DNA from: Hyaloperonospora brassicae
Lineage: Eukaryota > Oomycota > Peronosporomycetes > Peronosporales > Peronosporaceae
Direction of reading: 5' to 3'
Assembly: GCA_947650285.1 (NCBI GenBank)
Contig: CANTFL010001449.1
Location: forward strand, 62,001-126,000
Length of the DNA stretch: 64,000 bases
The translations under genes and the position numbers were made by a program. Below the pieces are notes generated by a model that searched no databases, was not told the DNA's origin, and saw only the letters and a program-made list of their open reading frames with translations. Of the stretch, positions 1 to 12,170 are shown piece by piece (within the stretch, counting starts at the first letter, position 1; each line of letters begins with the position of its first letter).

Positions 1-264
1 TTACAGTTGCGTTCATTCTCTTTGACCAATCAGAATGGTGGATTATGGCCAATCAAAATTAATTTTTTGGGGGGGGTGGATGGTTAACGTTTGGATGATG
101 GATGGATAACGCTTCACTTTATTAACTGTTAACCGTAACATTATTGCAGTGTAGCTATTTACAATTGCGAAGTAATCTTTACGATAAGAAACTCATTAAA
201 GTTGTGTTAAAAAAGTGTGCCTAAGAAGTGTACATATGCTAATATACATAGGCAAATTTAGTAC
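1..264. other. intergenic, nothing recognised
   Basis: AT-rich sequence with an eight-G run near position 70 and several short direct repeats of a GGATGGAT type. No ORF, RNA gene or repeat end could be supported. Confidence 0.5.
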
Positions 265-856
265 AAATAAGCGTCAAAACGTTCGTACAAATAAATAACA
301 AGACGCACATGAACATGAGCATTCTATCGTTTGTGCCTGTCAACACGTAACCGGTCATATCGACAGTAAAAAACAACTTCAGCAAATTCCTCGCGTCAGA
401 GCTCGTCGCAGTTGAACAGCCGAACACGTCCATCCTCATTGGACCGTCTGGTGCGCGCTTCGCCGCTGTAATGAAGAATTTTGCCATACATCTCGCCTAT
501 ATCAAGGGCAGCAATGGAGACTTTTTGGCGAAGAACTCTGTGATTTCCTATTATAGACAACTCAGAAGTGGCTGCTCGGGTCAATCGCGTCACAAATACC
601 AATTGTGGAAGAAAAGGTATTCGAAGTGGCGCACACTTGGAGAGGCACTGCATGAAAAGAGCGGTGAGGGTGCCCAGAAAGAAAGCTGCATCGTGTACAT
701 AAGGTGATATTTATTACTAATGGAACACCTCTGCTTGACTGCAGCGAGCTCGACGGACTACAAGGAAGGTGCACTTGTGTGCCTAACGTAGCATGTCTTC
801 GTCAGGCATCTAATGTTTCGCTGATACACAAGCAGGGTTTGTCCGTTAGCGCCAAC
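265..856 (+). repeat. inverted repeat arm 1 (Crypton-like fragment)
   Basis: This ~0.6 kb stretch is, by eye, nearly identical to the reverse complement of 21481-22065. The match runs from the AAAACG.TCGTAC region near 275 to the shared end TTAGCGCCAAC at 846-856. Exactly there the 5' LTR of the gypsy element begins, so that element interrupted this copy. Outside the arms the two flanks diverge. The arms face each other across about 20 kb. Confidence 0.85.
471..720 (+). pseudogene. Crypton-like tyrosine recombinase fragment
   Basis: The frame starting at 471 reads MKNFAIHLAYIKGSNGDFLA and continues with SVISYYRQ. This style of sequence resembles, from memory, the core-binding region of oomycete Crypton tyrosine recombinases. 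Near 640 the best reading slips into another frame (LERHCMKRAV, then RKKAASCT), so the copy carries a frameshift and then stops. No catalytic Arg-His-Arg-Tyr block is present because only an N-terminal part survives. The same fragment lies inverted at 21628-21864. Assignment to Crypton rests on recollection of family sequences and is tentative; that it is a broken coding repeat is firmer. Confidence 0.4.
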
Positions 857-1300
857 TATAACGGAGTGAGTCCGTTACAAAAAAAATGATTATTTTGTGT
901 CAATTTATACAAAATTTATTTCGATAACGTTTAATTGACATTACTCGTAAGGAGTAAGGTTGAAGGAATATTACCACCAAGAAAAACGTTTTTTGATGGG
1001 TTGCTTCACCTGATGGTTGATGTTCACATTACATCATCCAGATTAACCATTAATCGCTGCTGTACGCGCGCAATGGGTAGTGACGAGAAATTAACATAGG
1101 AGATTGTATTTTGATATAGTTAGCTCAAGACAAAAGATGCTTTATTATGAAACACACATGTATTGTATGACAGTTCTACTTTTCCCTTGGACAGATCTTT
1201 CGAGTTCTGCCTACTTCGATGCGCTTCCTAACTCTACGTGTGCGTGGCGTCGGGTGCACACAACCTTGTGTTAAATTGACATAAGACGTGCCCCGTTACA
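857..1300 (+). repeat. 5' LTR of gypsy 1
   Basis: Starts TATAACGG (a variant of the family start TGTAACGG) and ends GTGCCCCGTTACA. It shares the block around CGCGCGCAATGGGT and the GGTGCACACAACCTTGTGTT tail with 17397-17834, 57174-57583 and, inverted, 46272-46663. The first 20 bases form a hairpin (TAACGGA with TCCGTTA) in which a G-C pair of the other copies is replaced by an A-T pair. Confidence 0.85.
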
Positions 1301-1302
1301 CC

Positions 1303-1320
1303 TGGTAGCACTTTGTGATT
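1303..1320 (+). promoter_or_regulatory. putative primer binding site
   Basis: Two bases after the 5' LTR the sequence reads TGGTAGCACTTTG. A TGG start pairs with the CCA end of a tRNA, as expected for a minus-strand primer site. The tRNA was not identified. Confidence 0.4.
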
Positions 1321-1349
1321 CGTTCAGCGACACAATTAGATCATCCGAT

Positions 1350-2430
1350 ATGAACATGTTGGATGCGAAGGAGAGATATCACGCCACGCGTGAAGTCTTC
1401 AAATATTTGAGTGGCATCGATTGGAGGGAGGTAAAATGAATGTGTTCTACGTCGGCGAAACCGCCATTTGCGCCATGTCAGAGTCCCTTGACAGGGGCCA
1501 ACAACATGCCGCCATAGCCAAGTTCATTCAAACTGAACTTGTCGCCGAAAGAGAAAAGGTATTCTTGCTTCACCAGCAAGGCTCTCAACAGGCCGAGCAG
1601 TTGAGCGAACTCGGTGCTCAACAGACAGAGATGTTGGGACAGCAGCTATTCAATGCTGCTGTGGGTGGGACGACACACACGCGTCGTCCCGAAATCTAAA
1701 GGTTGACATCTCCAAGTACAAAGAAGTCGAGGAAGACTCCCTGTTATTATGGTTCGTCGAATTAGACAGAGCCATAAAGGCACGTCGTATCGACGATGAG
1801 CAAATATAAATCACATTTTATTAAGCTCACTTGGCAGGACGTACCAAGATTTGGGCCTTAGGGCTCGAGATGAGCGACCCCTATTCTTTTGGTTTGCTAG
1901 AATCCTATAATTCCTGGCTCAAACAAACGTTTGAACCGCCACGGGCCGAGTTCAAGGCTCGATCATAGCTTTTGAAACCTAAGCAAGATGAGCGAGATGT
2001 GCACGCTTATGCTCAGCATATACAACTCCTTGCCAGTAGTACTACTGCTAACCCGGTAAATGAACACACGTTGCTTATGGTGTTCATGCTAGGGCTCGCA
2101 GAAGGGCCCGTCAGGAGCCACCTGTTCCGCTTAGATCTGGATACGCTTGAACAAGCAATCGCAGTTGCGAAACAGGAAGTCTTTGGCATGAAACAGGCTC
2201 ATGCTAGCTCGAGCTCTTATCGCCCACCGAGACGACAAGAGACCGGAGGTCCAGAGCCAATGGACCTCTGTTATGTTGAGATCAAGGTACCTTGCTCTTC
2301 TAACAACAAGCGATTGTAGAATTGCAATCGCTGCCGGAAGTTGAGAAACTACGTTTGCGAGTGTAGAGCCCATCAACCAGTACCTAGTAGTACTGAGAGA
2401 ACTGGTCGTCCAATTGCCCAAAAGAGTACG
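1350..2430 (+). pseudogene. gag of gypsy 1, broken
   Basis: The reading begins at ATG 1350 (MNMLDAKERYHATREVF), shifts frame near 1420, and continues through 1421-1699 (Gln-rich coiled segment) and about 1700-1970 with stops. It then runs through 1972-2319, which contains DVHAYAQHIQLLASS, ANPVNEHTL and YRPPRRQE, typical of oomycete gypsy gag. After a stop at 2319 a degenerate CCHC knuckle follows (CNRCRKLRNYVCEC). The product would have been the capsid and nucleocapsid that package the element's RNA. At least three frame breaks make it non-functional. It ends abruptly where AT-rich foreign DNA starts. Confidence 0.8.
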
Positions 2431-2901
2431 TTGTTCTAATTGTTCTTCAGTAGCTAAACGTACATTATTTAAATATTCATCACAAATAGGTACAGTGCTT
2501 TGCAATAATCCTAATATTTGACTTGTATTATAATGTACCATATTTTATCTTAAATATTGAATAAAAACACGAATTTTAACACCTTCACTATCCATATTTG
2601 ATATTGTATAAAGAAAAATATTACCTACTCTATATTAATTTTCTTCATTAATAGGTAAACGACTTGACGATCTGATAAATAAATCATGTAAATAGGTTCT
2701 TACTTGATTTGTACTATTACTTAAAAGAAAATAAGAATTATCTTAAATATTTTCATAATTTATTACACTTTTCATTAATTCTATTCTTCTTTCTGAAGTT
2801 GTAGAATTATTTAATTTAATTATACCTTCATGATCAATTACATTAATATTTTCTAATCGTTCTACCCAAGGTATTCTATAATGAGTTGAGCAACCATGTT
2901 G
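2431..2901 (-). other. AT-rich foreign coding segment with in-frame TAA
   Basis: Base composition changes sharply at both ends: roughly three quarters A+T against a GC-balanced retroelement. On the minus strand one frame stays coherent for the whole ~157 codons without a frameshift. It is interrupted only by three TAA codons, at 2743-2745, 2635-2637 and 2545-2547, each flanked by sensible coding sequence (for example ENI*DNSYFLL and QYLR*NMVHYNTSQ). No TAG or TGA occurs in that frame, while AT-rich noncoding DNA should be full of stops. The encoded family was not recognised. Mitochondrial, plasmid, viral and ciliate-code origins are all open; the simplest alternative is CAA to TAA decay. Confidence 0.6.
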
Positions 2902-3069
2902 CGAAACCGCAACAGCGAAGCGGGCCATCAAAAATTGGTCGGGGTCAGTAGAGGCGGAGCGCCCTATTGATTTAGAAACCTCACGATAACTCGCAAATCT
3001 CTTGACGAAAGTTGCTTCAGATACACACTCGTAGTGTGTCTCTGCACTTGGTGATAATATATCACCCAT

Positions 3070-3396
3070 CGCCTTAAAGTTGCATCTGACGAATATCTGT
3101 CACTTCGTGCTCTAGTTGACTGTGGGTCGTCGAAAAACTTTGTTCGTCGCCATTCTCTAGAGGGTCGTGGGCTCAAGTTCGTTGAGCACGACATCCATCC
3201 AACGAGGATGAAGGTGCGCTTTGCAACAGGCGCATCGATTACCGTTAAAAAGCGTCTATTGAAAATCCACTACACGTTAGAGGGCGAACAGTATGATGAT
3301 GACTTCATCGTACTAGATCTGGATGACAAATTTGATGTCATCCTGGGATTACTTTGGCTCAGAAGGTACGATCCAAGAGTGAGCTGGCAGCATTGA
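3070..3396 (+). pseudogene. gypsy 1 aspartic protease, degenerate
   Basis: Reads LRALVDCGSSKNFVRR, matching the retropepsin active-site region; the usual D-S/T-G is D-C-G here. It continues from 3208 with VRFATGASITV, FIVLDLDDKFDVILG and LLWLRRYDPRVSW, the flap and C-terminal strands of gypsy proteases, and stops at 3396. It would cleave the gag-pol precursor. The altered active-site triad and the stop suggest it is dead. From here to 4166 a linker with further stops leads to the LINE insertion; ORFs at 3478-3869 there look like pol linker. Confidence 0.7.
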
Positions 3397-4166
3397 TCCG
3401 TGAAGATGTCTGCCTCTTGTTCATCAGACGACCATCTGATGTACGTCATGGAGCGTCCACAAGCGTGTTGATGTACGGTGAGTGGGTGCGATAGCCTCAC
3501 TTGTGGTACGGTCGTTAGTACGACTGCACAAGACCTCAGTGTAGCTGATCACTACACTGTGGAGCAAGCTCCCGGAGGCTGTACAGAAGTACAGGAAGCG
3601 CCGAAGGTCCACCACTCGAACAAGTCGAGTGGCCGGGACATGGACGTATGCCTAGCGGGCAACATCCTAGAAGAAAGAAACCTGTTGCTACCAAAGAGAA
3701 ACACGGTCATTCTAGGTCGACTGGAGAGTCGACCGTAGAGGATCGAGACCTGACTGTGGTTGCACAGCCACAGTCAGAAGACGTCGAGGGAATAAGCCCC
3801 CACGTGCTTGAGAAAGGAGTTCCTCAAGATTCTCATACTGAGGGATTAAGCTCTCTGCAACCTGTATAATCAGGTTCCAGGAAGACACCGAGACATTATA
3901 CGTCTTGGTAAATGACGGATCAAGCGTTGGCGCTTATACGCTTGATCTGATTGTGGCTCCGAATTAAACTTCGGAGATAACACAGTTGTCAACGCTCGAA
4001 CTGAAATGGCTTCTGCGTAATCTACGTAGTGGCAAGGTCAAGCGGATCTGCATACTCGTCACAGAGGATGAGTATGTGGTCGATATTCGATCGGCAACAG
4101 TGTTTACTGAGTGAGTGAGCTTTGCTGAGATACTTAACAGATCTTTAATGTCTTGGTTGGGGGCTT

Positions 4167-4174
4167 ACACCGAC
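4167..4174. repeat. target site duplication of the LINE, left copy
   Basis: The octamer ACACCGAC here is repeated exactly at 12286-12293. Removing everything between restores a gypsy reading frame (A-Y-T-D then L-I-D-E-S-P), which confirms both insertion ends. Confidence 0.85.
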
Positions 4175-4189
4175 AAAACAAGGGGGTCA

Positions 4190-7100
4190 TTATTCTTCTT
4201 TCCAGCTGGGGCCACCGTGCGCATTCTGCGATGAGGTGCGCCGGCTCGGGCCACGTGATACCGTCGAGTTCAGCCACTGATGCACGTCTTTGTGCAGCTG
4301 CTGTTCCAGTCCCGCTATGAACGGACGGTTCTCATGCGCACACGTCTGCTTCGACGCTCGCGATTCCATCGCGTCGTTCGCAGCCCTGTCCGACGTCTTG
4401 TTGTGTGCGCGGTAGTGGTGCGTCCAGCTGCAGATACACAATCCGTCCGCACACCGCCCAGCCTTCAATAGAGTGGTCGAAGTCGGTGGTGGCGCGTCAG
4501 TCGGAGCCGCCGCATCTGCTGAATGATCATGGCACTGTCTCCTACCACATGCAGTGGAGTGAGTTGGTCAGCTTCAGCTCGACGGATCCCGTGGATGAGC
4601 TCCCAGTACTCCGCCGTGTTGTTAGTCGTATATGCCCGGACGTACGATATGCTTGCCACCCATATGATCTCCACCGAATGCGTGTCCGTGTCGACGCGCA
4701 CCATAGCCGAACCGGAGCCTCTTGGTCCCGGGTTGCGACGTGAGCCTCCGTCGAAGGAGAGCAGATGAAGGCTCCGACTGCTGATCGGCGGCGTCCGAAT
4801 GGGCTCCGCAGTTGGCTCCGTGAGTCGCGCAGCTAGTGCACCCATCACGGCCCTCTTGTGAGCAGTCTGTTCATCCGTGTCGTACTTGTACGTCAGGGAC
4901 ACAAAGTAGAGAAATGCGTTGTCGACCGAAGCGTTGACCAACGCCTGCAGTGTAGACTGATCCGCTTCCGGCTTGTGCCGGAGCCGAATTCGCGCGCATT
5001 AGATGGCGTGGATCGTCGTTGCCGCAGTAAGCCACCAGAGGTCTCTGGACAACTCGAACAGAACGTCGCGATGTTCATCACCGGCCGCAGCGAGACGTTC
5101 TTGGACTGCCTGCCACGCGCGTGTCGGCATGTAGGGGATGTCCAGGCTGAATCACGACTCCATGAGTTTCTCCGTCACATTGCCGCCGAGTCGCCGCCAT
5201 CGGTTCCCAAAGTCTTCCCACGCCGCCTTCGCTACCGGGCACTCCTAGAAGACGTGCCGGATTGTAGCGGGATCGTCGCGCAGACACGCGCTGTGCGAGC
5301 ACGATCGATCGCTGTGCACGTAGTTCCACAGATTGAGATTGTTCGCCTTGATGCGGCATAGAGTCTGCACCGTGGCGGCACCCTCTCCCGTCACCGTACG
5401 AATGCCACTCCATAGAAGCTGCGCTGCCGCACTTTGTAGTTCGCTGTTGTTGGCGGATTGCACAGCGATCTCCCGGTCGCGCTCGTGCTTGCCTTCCTTC
5501 GTGCGCTGCATCCCCGCGGCCGCCTTGTACCTCGTCCGATTAGGCCTCCATCTCTCGCCCATGTGCAGCTACATGAGCCGCGACTATGCCGGGTGGCCGT
5601 GAAAACGACAGTCCTTGTTGCCGACGTCCGCAAGCGTGGCGCGACTCGACCGGTTGTGCTGGGCGTTCAAGCGTGGCATCCGAGAAGATGACGCCATCTG
5701 CGCTGTCCGTTAGGCGTCAATAGTAGTGCATCTACGCGCCTGCGCCGATCGGCCGCAAGTGCATCGTCGTGTGCGGCCGGATTAGGAGCTCGGGATAGTT
5801 GCACACCATCGCCTTCCACAGATCCGACACCGCCCGTCGCACCGACGGGGTGCGGGACCGCCGCAGTTTGAATTTGATCAAGCCGTTCCTTATCCACGTG
5901 CAGCTAAGGAGGTCGCGAAGCGTGCCCCACGTGTCATTACGTCGCAGCAGACTGATGTTCGCAGGCTTCCCACTGCTGTCGATCAGCCATTGCCGCGTGT
6001 CGAGCCCCACGCGGTCTATCCACTCGTGGCAGAACGGCCCACGCAAGAGTCTTCTCCCTCTCGACACCTGCGTGATGATGCGCATAGCATCACTATTGGC
6101 GTCAACCTGCATGCAGTCGCCGTCCCAGTTCGCAGCGTACAGATGCAGCCGGAGCAGTGACGCTGCTACGGCCACATATCCGGCATTCGTAGAGTCGATC
6201 GGGTCGCCGCGCACTCCGCACACCACTTCCTCTTCGATCTTCCACATGATTTCCGCGACCGTGAAGTCCCCCAAAGACGCATCCCGCCGCGCCGGGGTCA
6301 GGTACTCATCGACGCCAGCTCGCTCTGCCAGCAGGATGTCGTCCGCGATCTGCGCCGGACCGTTCGCGCCTGCTAATTACCTGCGGATTGTAGTGCCGAA
6401 CATTGCGAGCAATTCCGTTGCGACGTGAGACACAGCGATGCACCACTTCGCACACACGCATCTTCGCCCGCGCGTCGCTCATCCATGCCCGGGTCAAACG
6501 CCTTCTCGAGCCCCAGGCAAAACGCTTGACCAGCTTCTACAGCGAAGACACGACCTCACGGGTCGGTCACGAGTGTCGTGCGAGGAACGTGACCTTGGGG
6601 ATGACGATCACCGCCGCTGTAGCAGCTCGACTCCGGACTGTATTCGTCTTCCTTCGGGCCCGCGCTAGCCGCGAGTTCAGCGCGACGAGACACGCGTCCC
6701 AGCTGTCCTTGACCGTACTCCCCTCTCCAATGAGCACGCCCAGATACCGGCACCGCTCCCCAGCTTGCAGCAGTAGAACGTCGTGCAGCAGCTCCGGGTC
6801 GATGGTTGCACCGTCAAAAAGCGGCACAGCCATAGCCTTCGCGGCATTGATCTTAAGCACAGAAGCCTCGCCAAACCGCGCCAGAGCCTGCATGACCTCG
6901 GCCACGTCCTCTGGGGACCGGACGTAGACAGCCGTGTCGTCGGGGTACCCGCAGACCTTGACCGCCATCGCTGCCGACTTGTTAGCGATCCGGACACCCC
7001 ATCGAGTTCTCTCGAGCCGCTCGTAGAGTGGCTCCACTGCCAAGATGAACAGCAAAGGTGCCAACGGGCATCCCTGTCGGATGCCACACATGACGTCCAG

Positions 7101-9396
7101 CGGCTTGGACACGTAGCCGTCCACGATGAATCGGCTCCTCGTGCCGTTGTGCAGTGTGCGATGATGCTCATAAACGTGTCCAGGAAACCGAGCCGTCGCA
7201 GCGCGGCGAGCAGGAAGTCACACTACAGCGAGTCGTATGCCTTCGAGAAGTCCAGGAGCAGCACAAGCGCGCGTCGCAGATCCGAATCGTCTCTGGCACA
7301 GATCTTTGCGGCAGCGAATATGTCAACGACCGTCGCCATCTCGCGGCGCGGTACGAAGCCGGTCTGCAACGGATGTAAGAGCGTCGGCATCATCGACCGG
7401 AGTCGTGACGCAAACACTCGCGCGAAGATCTTTAGTCCGATTTCAGGAGGGAGATCTGGCGATAGTCGAGCGGGCGCGCCGCACTCTTAGACTTCTTGAT
7501 GCACGCTACCACCGCCTTACCGAAGGTGCTCGGCAAGATGTCGCTGAGTACGCACACGTTGAACAGCCGCACCAGCAGAGGGACGAGACTGTCCTCGTTG
7601 TCGCGATACCAGTCGTTGCCGAGCTCGTCCGGACTCCACGCCTTTCCGCACTTGCACCGCCAGACGGACTTCAGTACATCAGCTTCCGACACTTCGATGT
7701 ACAGCGCCGCCATAATGGCGCCGGGCGTCCTCGGTGGGATCGAGCTGAGGAAGTCAGTGACAGTGTCACGCTCCGGTGGCACCTGCTATATGACGACTTT
7801 CCAGACGTCACGCATGTCCTCCGCGAGCTCCCGCGATCGTCGTCGTTCTTGTCCCGCTGCGCCTAGGAGACTGTACACCGTGTTGTACACAAACTTCGTC
7901 AAGACTCACCGGTAGAAGAGCCGCTGTGACCGCGCAGGATGATGCATATGTGATCGTGAGAGCGCTCGCCGCTTCTTTTGCTTCCACTCGGCTTTGCACT
8001 CCGCGACTGCATGCCGAGCCGCCAGCACAGAGCTCACTTGTTGTTCCTCCGCACCGGACCCTGTGCGTAGGGCGCCCTCCAGGCGGTCGCTTAAGCGCTT
8101 GAGGCGCTAGCGGTTTCCGATGGTTGCTCTCCGTCGCTCGTCCTGGGCCACCGTTTCGTACTTCTTTCGCAGCTCGCTCTTCGCGTTGTCCCACCACACC
8201 TCAGCAGCACGTGCTTTGTCCACCGCTGTGCCTGCGGCCGTGATGACGTCTTCCAGGTGCGCCGACGTTCCTGTGAAGACGTCCATCGTCACTGCCTCGG
8301 ACGTTCGTGTAGCTTACCTCGGCGGCGGGTACACTTACCGCCTCGTCTTCATTTGCACCGACCGAACGGGTACCGCGACACGTATCGCGACGCTGTTGTG
8401 GTCAGAGAACGGGCCCGGAATCGACGTGCCTACCGCTCGCACCCAGTCGCCGTGGTCGGACGAGGAGTACCACCTGTCTAGAAGACAGATCGCCTCTCAT
8501 CCTCCTAACCTCTTGTAGAAGTACGTGTGGTTCTTTGCACGCCAGTCGATCTCCGTGTCATCGGCCTCGAGGTCGTCGTCCAAAACGTCACCCAGAGCAC
8601 CACGTCGCAGCAGTTGACGAAGCGCGAGCGAGTCGTGCTTGTTCCACCGCGACTTGAACGACCGATCACGAGAGCTCGAGGAGCGTGCAGTTGAAGTCTC
8701 CACACAGGAACACTGGGCCGCCAGCACTGGTCAAACTTTTTTCAGGGAGCTGACTAGTTTCCCCGCTCCGAGACTTATACCTGCTCGTACACGTTGATGA
8801 TCGTGAACTAGCGGTCGTCGATTATCGCCGTCACCGCGATCCAGTGCGAGTTCCAGTCCGCCTCACGAAACGCGCGCAAGGCCCGTGACCCGACTGTACG
8901 GGCGTAAGAGGATGGCGTCGCCGCCGGTCCGTCCTTCGCTCGGGCTCCAGAGCGAAAACTGCTGCACTCAATCGCCCACGAAGCCCCACGACCAAAGATG
9001 CCTCTCTGCAGCCGTGGCTGTTGTACTCGCAGTCACCAGCGTCTCTTGAAGGCATGTGATGTCCAGCATGCCGTCTTGTGTCTGCTGACGAAAGTGCGCG
9101 ATCCAGCGGCTCTGTCGGTCCAGTTTGGCTTCCAGCCCCATGACGTTCTGAGTGAGTAGTCCACATGTCACGTCATGTGCCGACCCGCGACTGCCTCTTG
9201 TGCGCCGTCCTCGAACGTGCTGTGAGCGCGCTCGTGAATTTGCCGCGATGCTCTTAGTAACGGCGTGCGGCGCCGTCGTGCCTGATCTCGCAGATGCCAA
9301 GCCCTTCGACCAGCGCCTCGTTCTGGAGTACAGAGTGAGCGACACGACTGATCTTGTCGTCGTCGTAGACCCAAGCGCATGTGTCAGGGAGGACAA
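4190..9396 (-). pseudogene. LINE ORF2 (APE-RT-zf-RNase H), broken
   Basis: The endonuclease segment shows LLTQNVMGLEAKL and ITCLQETLV, the QN and catalytic QE motifs of LINE APE domains. RT motif A is LLLDFSKAYDSL (about 7223-7260), motif B is [15 protein letters not shown], and motif C is [10 protein letters not shown], where the usual F/Y-A-D-D has become Y-P-D-D. Downstream, a Cys/His cluster with WNYVHSDRSCSHSACLR and RHVFWECP is the zf-RVT type. RNase H carries LSFDGGSRRNPGPRGSG, NNTAEYWELI and VVGDSAMIIQQM, so its D-E-D residues are visible. The protein would nick target DNA and copy the LINE RNA there. The pieces lie in several frames, so at least six breaks are present. Confidence 0.85.
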
Positions 9397-10769
9397 GACA
9401 ACAGTCCGGCTGCTTCGGGAAGCTGCTGGGGCAGAGCAGACTCATCAGGTAAAGCACCGCGACGATCTTGTCGTCGAGAGATGGCTCGGTAACCCCGCGA
9501 GCATGCCGTTGTCAAACTTCTCCGCCTTGCGCCATCACGCTGTCGCTTTCGTCAGGTTCCAGCAATTGGTGCCGAGGGGTAGAGATCAAACCTCCGTCGC
9601 CCGCTTCCGGCAAATCGCATGCAGCAGCCTGGTCAGGCTCTTGTCAGTGGCGTGGTGCACGATCAGCGCAAGCTGAGCGTTGCTACACAGTGTTCGACCG
9701 AAGGTCGTCCTCTTCGTCTGACTTCACGTGTGCAGCTCGACGAGAGGGTGCGGGATGGACGTGATCACTTTCTACAGACTGTCGAAGAAATGCTCGTTTC
9801 AGCTCGGGAAGTTATCGCCTTTGGTCGGCCGGGATGGCGCTTTCGACGTCTGAATCCGCCACTTCGCGACCGCGATGATGTTCTCCGTCTTGCGGTGGTT
9901 GCGCTATTCACTCTCGTCCTGCGTCAGCCGCGCGTGAGCAGCCTTAGGCTGCAGCAGCTTGACGATGATGGTCTCCGGCCTGGTCGTCTCTTGGTGCGGG
10001 CGTACTGATCGCTGCTGGGTCGTCGCACGGTATTTGTTCCGGCGCGTCGCAGCAAGCTTTGCTGCGTGGTCGTGGACCCCCCGTCTAGCCGCCGCTACTA
10101 CGTTCCACTCGCAGACTTCACCGCCCGACGGGTTGGGTGTCCGCTGGATGCTCGGCATCTAGCTGGCTGTTGGGGCTACGTAGACGTGCGCGGTTGACCG
10201 CGCATCAGCGTCTTGAGCCGCAAGGACGGCCGCCAATCTGGGAGGAGGAGGGAACGCGAGGTCGTCCGTGTTGTCGCTCACGTCCGAGTCTTCTCCGTCG
10301 CTCATGGGCCTCTCGCTGTCCATCGGGCGCGAAGTAGAGGGCGATCTGGACGCATTTAGCTCATCGAATTTTATCGTGGCTGCGAGCGACTCCCTCGCCT
10401 TGCCAGCAGCCTTGGCTGCGGCAACGTTGTCCGCGGCCGCCGCCGCGACCGCCTCGTCCTGAGAAAGTGCTGCCTCTGTTGCCGCCGTAGGTGCAGTTCC
10501 TGCCTCGACATCCTACTGCTGAGTTGCAGTCGTCGCTGGTGGCGCTGTCGTCGGCTGACAAGCTGCTGCCGCAACCACGTTCTGATCCACTGTCTTCGCC
10601 GCAGCCGCCGCGCCCTTATCTACCTGAGCTGCCACATATTGCGCTGCCGCATCTTGAGCTGCAGCCGTCTTGGCCCCTATCATCTTCTTTGCCGCCTCCT
10701 GTGTCTTCGAGCGACGGTCACGTTCAGCTCAGCCGTCACCGCTGACTTGTCTTCCACTCGCGCGTCGAC

Positions 10770-12170
10770 TTAGCGCTTGGGAAGTCCGCTTTTGCGCCGT
10801 ACATCTTCCTCCCGCTTCCCAGCCTTCATTGCTGTCTGTCCTCCAGTCCAGGCGCCACCTTCTTGCAAAAGATGTCGGCTGCCTTGGTCTAGCTCTCCGC
10901 ATGAGGGCTTAGGGTCGCACGGATCGTCGCCGGAGCCGTCACTGTCAGCGTGAAGTTTGCTGAAGTCTTCTCCTGGTCGGCAGTTGCGCATTCCTTCCGA
11001 AAGCTACTGGAACAGAATCAGCGCTGGCACGGTTAGCGATTTATCTTCCGCGGGTGAAGCATCGAACCGCCGATCGCCGTATCCCCTGTCGTGATGAGAA
11101 GGATGTGCTTCCGATCAAGATCTTTGGGTCACTTCAAGAAGTCAAAGCTGACTACCCATCGATGCGCGCTGAAGAAGTTCACACCGAAGGCTTTGCGCGG
11201 CTCGATCGCGAGCACAGCCGTCGACGTCGCGGCTGCGATCCAGGCTCGGATCTCCGCCGGGCAGAATGCACTCTTGCCGAGCGCGTGCACCTGGTAGAGC
11301 ATCGAGACCGTGTCGTCTGTGTAGCCGGTCTTCTCGTCCACCGTGCTTGGGTCATTTGCCACGAGTAGCTGGAGTCGGAAGCAGACCACTCGGAGGTCGG
11401 CCGTCACCCATGCGTCTCTGGCGGCACGAGGTTCGAACACGAAAGCCACGATCGGCGAGAGGCTCGAGCACTCGACGCGCGACAGTGCCAGGAAGAGCGC
11501 CTTCACTCGCTTCGCCTCCATTTTGGCCGCTACTGCGAACATCAGGCTATACAGTTTCGCGCGCGTACCGAACTCAGGAAAATGAGTCCGACTGGCAGTC
11601 GCGCGAAGAGCTTGTGAACGAGACGAGTGCGCTGGTAGACTTTAACACCTCCCGTTCCGCTGCCGCGTAAGTTTCCTTGAGGAAGACAGGCACCCCACCG
11701 ATCTGGAGCTTGCCTTCAAGCCATGCGTCCAGAGTCTCAGCCTCGATCTCCGTCATCGGTCGCTGGAATCCGTCCATCCGAAGACGGCACTGTTGTTGCG
11801 CGCATTCGTACAGTCGGCGAGTGTCGTCGTCAATGACTGTCGTAGCCTGATCACCCTTCTCCGATTTGGGCGCGCTGATCGCATTTTCCCTTCCACACGT
11901 TCGTACGCCGGTCCTTCTTTTGCGCGTTTTTCGAGGTTCCCTGCGCTGGGATCGGCTTCGGTGGGACCACAACACCTTCGCCTGTTGCCTTCTGCACGGG
12001 AGCCTCGTCTTGGGGGTCACCTGTGGCATATCGCTCGGAGTTTGTTCCATTTCAACGTTCTCCTTCGGAGCATGTTCGGTGCCGGCCTGGTTGCCACCAG
12101 ATCCGAGCTGCCCGTCTGCAGTATGAGAGTCACGTGGGGAGATCGCAGTCGCCACCGCGCCTTCTAGCAC
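10770..12170 (-). pseudogene. LINE ORF1 region, broken
   Basis: Open stretches at 11574-12170, 11129-11542 and 10770-10991 follow each other on the minus strand upstream of the endonuclease. This is where an ORF1 nucleic-acid-binding protein is expected. The first has a Lys/Arg-rich middle (for example RKTRKRRTGVR) and an acidic, Ser/Thr-rich end. No RRM or clear CCHC knuckle could be read. Assignment is by position only. Confidence 0.5.

Noticed and set aside
2431..2901. Simple nuclear mitochondrial insertion
   Set aside because: Composition would fit, but I could not match the frame to any oomycete mitochondrial protein, and TAA is a stop in that code; left as an open alternative.
6567..7490. 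Plus-strand ORFs across the LINE
   Set aside because: Minus-strand frames carry clear RT motifs; the plus-strand ones are shadows.
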